The position numbers and the translations under genes were made by a program. The notes under the pieces were generated by a model. That model ran no database searches and had not been told where the DNA came from. It saw only the letters and a program-made list of their open reading frames with translations. 64,000 bases of DNA from positions 806,001 through 870,000 of the forward strand of contig NZ_FMZF01000001.1 of NCBI RefSeq assembly GCF_900102745.1, given 5' to 3'. Below are positions 58,844-64,000 of the stretch, in pieces (positions within the stretch are counted from its first letter, which is position 1; each line of letters starts with the position of its first letter). This DNA comes from Geodermatophilus telluris (GTDB taxonomy: Bacteria > Actinomycetota > Actinomycetes > Mycobacteriales > Geodermatophilaceae).

Positions 58844-59788
58844 TCAGCCGAGGTCGGCGCCGTCGGCGACGGCGAGGAAGGCCTGCTCGAGCGAGGCGGC
58901 GCGGGCCTGCAGGCCGGGCAGCACCACGCCGGCGCGGGCGGCCCAGGCGAGCAGCTCGGCGAGCACCGGCTGCAGGGCGTGGGTGTGCCACTCGACGCGC
59001 GGGCCGGCCGAGACGACCGTGACGCCGGCGGGCACCGGCGGCCGCGGCGCGCCCGGGTCGAGGCGGAAGGACACGGTGGCCGGCTGGCTGGCGGCGATCT
59101 CCTCGCGGGTGCCGGCCACCACGACCGTGCCGGCGCGCATGATCGCGATCCGGTCGGCCAGCTGCTCGGCCTCCTCGAGGTGGTGCGTGGTGAGCACGAC
59201 CGCGGCGCCGTCGTCGACCAGGCCGCGGACCAGCCGCCACACGGTGCGGCGGCTCTCCGGGTCCAGGCCGGTGGTGGGCTCGTCGAGGACCAGCACCCGC
59301 GGGCGGCCGAGCAGCGCCAGCGCCAGGTCGAGCCGGCGACGCTCCCCGCCGGAGAGGCTGCGCACGCGGACGTCGGCACGGCCGGAGAGGCCGACCTGCG
59401 CCAGCGCCTCCCCGACCGGACGGGGTGCGGTGAGCGTCCCCGCCCAGGTGCGGACGGTCTCGGCGACGGTCAGGTCGCCGGGCAGGCCGCTGTCCTGCAG
59501 CAGCACGCCGAGGTGCGGGCGGACGGCGGCCCGCTCACGGCGCGGGTCGGCGCCGAGGACGCGCACCGAGCCCCCCGCGGCCGGGGCCAGGCCCTCGAGC
59601 ACCTCGAGCGCGGAGGTCTTGCCGGCGCCGTTGACGCCGAGCAGCGCGAGGACCTCACCGGGGCGGACCTCGACGGAGATGCCGCGCACGGCCTCGAACG
59701 AGCCGTGGCGGCGCCGCAGGTCGGTGACCTCGACCGCGGGCGGGACGACGGGTGCCGGGGTCGGCGCGAGGGCGGGTGTGGGGTGCAC
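58844..59788 (-). CDS. ABC transporter ATP-binding protein
   Basis: A 314-residue ATPase of the DrrA/CcmA type: Walker A LGVNGAGKTSALEVLEGL, signature RSLSGGERRRLDLALALLG, Walker B VLVLDEPTTGLDPESRR, then H-loop VVLTTHHLEEAEQ and a C-terminal regulatory extension. It powers the ABC-2 permease next to it. GTG at 59788 has AGGAGGT with close spacing; a longer upstream frame runs over non-coding DNA. It is the first gene of the four-gene export/sensing operon. Confidence 0.93.
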   Translation of the reverse strand: MHPTPALAPTPAPVVPPAVEVTDLRRRHGSFEAVRGISVEVRPGEVLALLGVNGAGKTSALEVLEGLAPAAGGSVRVLGADPRRERAAVRPHLGVLLQDSGLPGDLTVAETVRTWAGTLTAPRPVGEALAQVGLSGRADVRVRSLSGGERRRLDLALALLGRPRVLVLDEPTTGLDPESRRTVWRLVRGLVDDGAAVVLTTHHLEEAEQLADRIAIMRAGTVVVAGTREEIAASQPATVSFRLDPGAPRPPVPAGVTVVSAGPRVEWHTHALQPVLAELLAWAARAGVVLPGLQARAASLEQAFLAVADGADLG

Positions 59789-59909
59789 GGAGGGACCTCC
59801 TCGGGTGCCCGTCGGCCGGGGGTCGGCCGCTGTGGGCCGGGCACGCCTCCACGCTCCCGCCGGCTCGGGCCGGGCACAGGTGCCGTCCCTCACGACCTGG
59901 ACCGGGACG

Positions 59910-59951
59910 CACACGGGCCCCCCGTGACGTGTGTCACGGGGGGCCCGTGTG
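59910..59951 (-). terminator. Long perfect hairpin after the MHS symporter gene
   Basis: Nineteen-base perfect arms starting CACACGGGCCCCCC around GTGT, 14 bp beyond the MHS stop, and 121 bp before the ABC ATPase start. Probably terminates MHS transcription and insulates the ABC operon. Confidence 0.75.
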
Positions 59952-59965
59952 GTGGGGCGGCCGAC

Positions 59966-61339
59966 CTACACGGCGGCGGTGGACCGCCGTCCCGCGGCCT
60001 CGACGGCGTCGTCGGCGCCGAGGTCGCGGACGCGGGTCTCGCCGTAGGACAGCACGGCGGCCAGCGTGATGGCGGCGCACACCGCCACGTAGACGGCCAC
60101 CCGGCCCGGGGTCGGGTCGCCGAAGCTGCCGAGCAGCGCGACGGCGATCAGCGGCGCCGGGGCCCCGGCCACGACCGAGGCGAGCTGGGCGCCGATCGAG
60201 ACGCCGGTGTAGCGGGCCTTGGTGCCGAACAGCTCGGCGAAGAAGGCCGCCTGCGGGCCGTACATCGCACCGTGGAACAGCAGGCCCACGACCAGGCCGA
60301 GGACGACCAGCCAGAAGCTCTCCGTGGCGTAGAGCGCGAACAGGGCGAAGGCCCACGCGCCGGTGCCGACGGCCCCGAACAGGTAGACCGGGCGCCGGCC
60401 GACGCGGTCGGACAGCGCGCCCCACAGCGGGATGGTCACCAGGTGGACGGCGGAGGCCACCAGCAGCGCGTTGAGCGCGAAGGAGGCGTCCAGGCCGAGG
60501 GCCTGGGTGAGGTAGGCGGTGGTGAAGGCCGTCAGCACGTAGAAGGCGACGTTCTCGGCGATGCGCGCGCCCATGGCCACGAGCACCTCGCGCTTGTACC
60601 GCTTGAGCACGACGGCGATGGGGGCCTCCTCGGCGGCACCGGTCGCGCGGGCCTTCTCCTCGGCGATCCGCTGCGCCTCGAGGAACACCGGCGACTCGCT
60701 CACCGCCAGCCGCACCCACAGGCCGACGAGGATGAGCACCGCCGAGAGCAGGAACGGGATGCGCCAGCCCCAGGCGGCGAACGCCTCGTCGGACTGGAAC
60801 GCCGCCAGCACGGCCAGGACGCCGGTGGACAGCAGCTGCCCGGCCGGGGCGCCGGCCTGCGGCCAGGAGGCCCAGAAGCCGCGGTGCTCGGGCCGGCCGT
60901 GCTCGGAGACGATGAGCACCGCGCCGCCCCACTCGCCGCCGAGCGCGAAGCCCTGGACCAGCCGGAGCAGCACCAGCAGCAGCGGTGCGGCCGCGCCGAT
61001 CGTGGCGTAGGTGGGCAGCAGCCCGATGGCGAAGGTGGCGCCACCCATCATCAGCAGCGAGACGACCAGCAGCTTCTTGCGGCCCACGCGGTCGCCGAAG
61101 TGGCCGAAGACCAGGGCGCCGATCGGGCGGGCGGCGAAGCCGATCGCGTAGGTCGCGAACGACAGCAGCACGCCGGCGAAGTCGGAGGAGTCGGGGAAGA
61201 ACAGGGGGCCGAAGACGAGGGCGGCGGCCGAGCCGTAGAGGAAGAAGTCGTACCACTCGACGGTGGTGCCGATGATGCTCGCGCCGACGACGCGGCCGAA
61301 GCGCCCTCGCTGGCGGGGCACCGGGGACGGTGCGGTCAT
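59966..61339 (-). CDS. MFS transporter, metabolite:proton symporter (MHS) family
   Basis: A 457-residue 12-helix porter. The MHS signature appears as SIIGTTVEWYDFFLYG near the N-terminus, then FGHFGDRVGRKKLLV, RLVQGFALGGEWGGAVL, and PLWGALSDRVGRRPVYLFG. MHS porters take up organic acids or betaines (ShiA, KgtP, ProP). The divergent 3-hydroxybutyrate dehydrogenase gene, 242 bp away, makes uptake of a hydroxy acid plausible but unproven. ATG at 61339 with AGGAGACCCGC. The intergenic 61340-61581 shows no gene. Confidence 0.9.
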   Translation of the reverse strand: MTAPSPVPRQRGRFGRVVGASIIGTTVEWYDFFLYGSAAALVFGPLFFPDSSDFAGVLLSFATYAIGFAARPIGALVFGHFGDRVGRKKLLVVSLLMMGGATFAIGLLPTYATIGAAAPLLLVLLRLVQGFALGGEWGGAVLIVSEHGRPEHRGFWASWPQAGAPAGQLLSTGVLAVLAAFQSDEAFAAWGWRIPFLLSAVLILVGLWVRLAVSESPVFLEAQRIAEEKARATGAAEEAPIAVVLKRYKREVLVAMGARIAENVAFYVLTAFTTAYLTQALGLDASFALNALLVASAVHLVTIPLWGALSDRVGRRPVYLFGAVGTGAWAFALFALYATESFWLVVLGLVVGLLFHGAMYGPQAAFFAELFGTKARYTGVSIGAQLASVVAGAPAPLIAVALLGSFGDPTPGRVAVYVAVCAAITLAAVLSYGETRVRDLGADDAVEAAGRRSTAAV

Positions 61340-61569
61340 GCGGGTCTCCTGGGGGACGTCGGGGTCCGGTCGGGGTCCGACGCTAGGCAGGTGCGCGGGC
61401 CGGCTCCATGTGCTCTCCACCAGTCTTGTGACGACGCTCATGTGTGGGCGCGACAGGTTCCGGAACCACGTCGGCCGGGTCGCACCGCCGCTGGCTGTGT
61501 GCGTCCGACCCACCGGAGATCGGCGGAGTGTGTGGACCACACCCGTGGGAGGGCGGCGCCCCCACCCCC

Positions 61570-61575
61570 TACCGT
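61570..61575 (+). promoter_or_regulatory. Leaderless -10 box of the 3-hydroxybutyrate dehydrogenase gene
   Basis: TACCGT, six bases (GCCCCC), ATG at 61582. Confidence 0.6.
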
Positions 61576-61581
61576 GCCCCC

Positions 61582-62334
61582 ATGGGCGCGGAGGACCTGC
61601 AGGGTCGGCGGGCGATGGTGACCGGTGGCGGTTCGGGCATCGGGCGGGCGGTGGCCGCGCGGCTGGCGGAGGCCGGCGCCGCGGTGGTCGTCGTCGACCG
61701 GGACGCCGCGGCCGCCGAGGAGGTGGCCGCCACGGTCGGGGGCACCGCGGTGACCGTGGACCTCTCCGACCTGGCCGCCGTCGACGCGCTCGACCTCGAC
61801 GTCGACGTCCTGGTCAACAACGCCGGCTTCCAGCACGTCGCGCCGCTGCACGAGTTCCCCGTCGAGGTGTTCTCGACCATCCAGCGGCTGATGGTCGAGG
61901 CGCCGTTCCGGCTGGTGCGCGGGGCGCTGCCGCACATGTACGGCCGCGGCTTCGGCCGGATCGTGAACGTCAGCTCGGTGCACGGGCACCGGGCCTCGCC
62001 GTTCAAGTCCGCGTACGTGACGGCCAAGCACGCGCTCGAGGGCCTGTCGAAGGTGGTCGCGCTGGAGGGCGCCCCGCACGGCGTCACCTCCAACTGCGTG
62101 GCACCGGCCTACGTGCGCACGCCGCTGGTCGAGGGCCAGATCGCCGACCAGGCGCGCACCCACGGCATCTCCGAGGACGAGGTGGTCGAGCAGGTCATGC
62201 TCGCCCCGGCGGCGCTCAAGCGGCTCATCGAGCCGGCCGAGGTGGCCGACGCGATCGCCTGGCTGTGCTCGCCGGCCGCCACGTCGGTCACCGGCACCTC
62301 CCTGCGCATGGACGGCGGGTGGACCGCCCACTGA
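61582..62334 (+). CDS. 3-hydroxybutyrate dehydrogenase (SDR family)
   Basis: A 250-residue NAD-dependent short-chain dehydrogenase that turns 3-hydroxybutyrate to acetoacetate. Motifs: TGGGSGIG (cofactor), NNAG, the catalytic Ser in NVSSVHGHRASPFKS, and Tyr-x3-Lys in SAYVTAKHALEGL. The C-terminal APAYVRTPLVEGQIADQAR and DGGWTAH match 3-hydroxybutyrate dehydrogenases throughout, giving a fairly firm substrate. ATG at 61582 behind a leaderless -10. Its stop codon is the first base triplet of the third stop-embedded repeat. Confidence 0.9.
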   Translation: MGAEDLQGRRAMVTGGGSGIGRAVAARLAEAGAAVVVVDRDAAAAEEVAATVGGTAVTVDLSDLAAVDALDLDVDVLVNNAGFQHVAPLHEFPVEVFSTIQRLMVEAPFRLVRGALPHMYGRGFGRIVNVSSVHGHRASPFKSAYVTAKHALEGLSKVVALEGAPHGVTSNCVAPAYVRTPLVEGQIADQARTHGISEDEVVEQVMLAPAALKRLIEPAEVADAIAWLCSPAATSVTGTSLRMDGGWTAH

Positions 62335-62392
62335 GACAGGACCCCCTACCCCCCACGGCTCGCAAGCTCGCGGCGGGGCCCTCCAGGGGGCC
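62332..62392 (+). repeat. Stop-codon-embedded palindromic repeat, copy C
   Basis: Starts with the dehydrogenase stop (TGAGACAGGACCCCCTAC), continues CCCCCCACGGCTCGC and closes with CCAGGGGGCC. Same plan and near-identical bases as copies A and B. Probably a terminator for the dehydrogenase. Confidence 0.65.
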
Positions 62393-62405
62393 TGGAACCG
62401 AGAGG

Positions 62406-64000
62406 ATGCCGGTCGTGGCCCGGAGCGCAGCACCGCCCGCCGACGGCACCGGCCGGGCACCCCGCGCCACCTCCGCGGCCGCCGAGTACCTGCGGCTGGT
62501 GCTCGACGACGCCGCGGCCATCGAGTTCGAGGGGCCGCTGGTGCGCGCCCGGGCCTCCGGCGCCGACGCCGCCACCCTCGCCGAGCTGGAGGACGTGCGG
62601 CTGCTGGCGCTGCAGGTGCGCGCCGCGTTCGCCGCCCGCCGTCGCCGGGAGTCCGAGCTCTCCGCGCTGTTCGACACCGCCAGCGACCTGGCCACGCTGC
62701 GCGGCGTCGACTCGGTGCTGACCGCCATCGTGCGGCGCGCCCGGCAGCTGCTGGGCACCGACGTCTCCTACCTGACGCTCAACGACGACGCCCGCGGCGA
62801 CACCTACATGCGGGTCACCGACGGCTCGGTGTCGGCCCGGTTCCAGGCGCTGCGGCTGCCGATGGGTGCGGGTCTGGGCGGGCTGGTGGCGCAGACCGCG
62901 GCGCCCTACGCGACCGCCAGCTACTTCGCCGACCCGCGGTTCCACCACACCGACGAGATCAACGACGGCGTCCGCGAGGAGGGCCTGGTCGCCATCCTCG
63001 GCGTCCCGCTGATCCGCGGGTCGCAGGTCATCGGGGTGCTCTACGCCGCCGACCGCACCGAGCGGGCCTTCGACCGCTCCGAGGTGTCCCTGCTGGGCTC
63101 GCTCGCCGCGCACGCGGCGATCGCGATCGACAACGCCCGCCTGCTGGAGGAGACCCGCACCGCGCTGGAGGAGCTGTCCGCGGCCACCCGAGAGCTGCGG
63201 GCGCACACCGAGTCGGTCGAGCGGGCGGCCGGGGTGCACGACCGGTTCATCGACGTCGTCCTGCGCGGCGGCGGGGTCGAGGGCGTCGCCGCCGCGGTCA
63301 CCGAGGCCCTCGGCGGCCGGATCGCGGTGCTCGACGAGGAGGGGCGCCCCACCGGTGGGGACGGCGGCGCCGACGCCCTGCCGCCCGACCCCGCGGGAGC
63401 GCTGGCGCTGGCCCGCGCCACCGGCCGCACGGTCCGCGACGGCGAGTGGTGGACCGCCGCGGTCACCGTGGGCAGCGAGCTGCTCGGCGGCCTGGTGCTG
63501 CAGCAGGCCGCCGACCTCTCCGACGCCGACCAGCGGATCCTCGAGCGCGCCGCGCTGGTGACCGCGCTGCTGCTGCTCATCCGGCGCACCGCCAGCGAGG
63601 CGGAGGGCCGGGTGCGCGGCGAGCTGGTCGACGAGCTGCTCACCGTGCCGCTGCGCGACCCCGACGGGCTGCGCGAGCGGGCCCGCCGGCTGGGTGCCGA
63701 CCTCGACCGGCCGCTGGCGGTGGTCGTCGTCCGGGTGCCGGAGCAGGGCCGGGGGCGGGCGCTGGCCGCCGCCACCCACCTGGCCGCCACCCGCGGGGGC
63801 CTGGCCGGGACGCGGGACGGCCGCGTCGTGGTGTGCCTGCCCGACCTCGCCGCCGGGGAGGCCGCCGCGCTGGTGTGCCGGGAGGTGACCGCGGCGGTCG
63901 GCCGGCCGGTGACCGCGGGCGGCGCCGGGCCGGTGGACGGACCGGCTGCCGTGGCGGGCGCCTGCGCGGAGGCCGGGCGCTGTGCGTCGACGCTGGAGGC
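62406..64000 (+). CDS. GAF-domain regulator, probably of the PucR/CdaR type (3' end cut)
   Basis: The first 531 residues of a protein that runs past the window end with no stop. Residues 1 to about 75 are helical and unassigned. A GAF domain follows (about 95-245: LFDTASDLATLRGVDSVL, GAGLGGLVAQTAAPYATASYF, VIGVLYAADRTERAFDRSE), then a second domain with LGGRIAVLDEEGRP that resembles the CdaR central sensing domain. The missing C-terminus is expected to hold a PucR-type helix-turn-helix. Actinobacterial members near dehydrogenases regulate them; it follows the 3-hydroxybutyrate dehydrogenase by 71 bp in the same direction. ATG at 62406; GTG at 62415 is the alternative. Confidence 0.78.
   Translation, partial: MPVVARSAAPPADGTGRAPRATSAAAEYLRLVLDDAAAIEFEGPLVRARASGADAATLAELEDVRLLALQVRAAFAARRRRESELSALFDTASDLATLRGVDSVLTAIVRRARQLLGTDVSYLTLNDDARGDTYMRVTDGSVSARFQALRLPMGAGLGGLVAQTAAPYATASYFADPRFHHTDEINDGVREEGLVAILGVPLIRGSQVIGVLYAADRTERAFDRSEVSLLGSLAAHAAIAIDNARLLEETRTALEELSAATRELRAHTESVERAAGVHDRFIDVVLRGGGVEGVAAAVTEALGGRIAVLDEEGRPTGGDGGADALPPDPAGALALARATGRTVRDGEWWTAAVTVGSELLGGLVLQQAADLSDADQRILERAALVTALLLLIRRTASEAEGRVRGELVDELLTVPLRDPDGLRERARRLGADLDRPLAVVVVRVPEQGRGRALAAATHLAATRGGLAGTRDGRVVVCLPDLAAGEAAALVCREVTAAVGRPVTAGGAGPVDGPAAVAGACAEAGRCASTLE

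Overview
This is a 64-kb chromosomal segment of very high GC with about 58 protein genes (two of them cut by the window edges) and one tRNA. GTG starts are frequent and third codon positions are nearly all G or C. Protein similarity to mycobacterial enzymes (Fba, Dcd, FadE5, EtfD, ClpB/HspR, DevS/DevR), many leaderless genes and the repeat content point to an actinobacterium. I infer family Geodermatophilaceae (Blastococcus, Geodermatophilus or Modestobacter), but only from general resemblance. No transposase, integrase, phage module or CRISPR array was seen.

Layout. 1-6.2 kb (minus strand): class II aldolase (cut), a GlcD-like FAD oxidase behind a twin palindromic operator, pyrE, a fasciclin lipoprotein, a membrane-anchored molybdenum oxidoreductase and a membrane protein. 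6.2-10.1 kb: clpB with an HspR (HAIR) operator, then the two-cysteine regulator ohrR and osmC. 10.1-12.4 kb: a MarR-controlled drug exporter. 12.5-19.6 kb: an IclR regulator divergent from glcD-glcE-glcF-lldP for glycolate/lactate use. 19.6-24.9 kb: dnaK-grpE-dnaJ-hspR plus an overlapping marR gene, with a second HAIR-like operator. 24.7-25.9 kb: a nuclease-like gene bracketed by copies of an intergenic palindrome. 26.3-30.5 kb: etfD, an MFS porter and dcd. 30.7-33.4 kb: a secreted subtilase with a TIG domain. 33.6-37.9 kb: an apparent operon of a PAS protein, a soluble chemoreceptor and a hybrid kinase fused to an RsbW-like domain.

38.0-40.9 kb: tRNA-Gly(CCC) followed by an orphan membrane protein, a DUF222-HNH nuclease and a stand-alone TOPRIM protein. 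41-44.5 kb: STAS protein, argG, sulfurtransferase and a PrmC-like methyltransferase. 44.5-47.4 kb: uspA-devS facing devR. 47.4-49.6 kb: DUF3140, methyltransferase and type III polyketide synthase. 49.7-53.6 kb: DUF6328 protein, ribokinase with an odd tail, TetR and small proteins. 53.7-55.5 kb: a FadE5-type acyl-CoA dehydrogenase behind a tandem palindromic operator. 55.7-59.8 kb: small acidic proteins, then an ABC exporter with its own two-component pair. 60-64 kb: MHS symporter, 3-hydroxybutyrate dehydrogenase, and a GAF-domain regulator cut by the window end.

How the parts connect. Several redox carbon-use modules sit here: glycolate/lactate oxidation, fatty acid oxidation (FadE5 feeding electrons to EtfD) and 3-hydroxybutyrate oxidation. 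The fadE5 and etfD upstream regions, 27 kb apart, carry variants of the same palindrome, which suggests one repressor. HspR probably links clpB and dnaK. A DevR-type box lies 42.5 bp before the inferred uspA start, so DevR probably controls uspA-devS. The most unusual items are the stop-codon-embedded repeat family, the palindrome family around the DUF559-type gene, the chemoreceptor/partner-switch operon and the twin operator at 2.2 kb.
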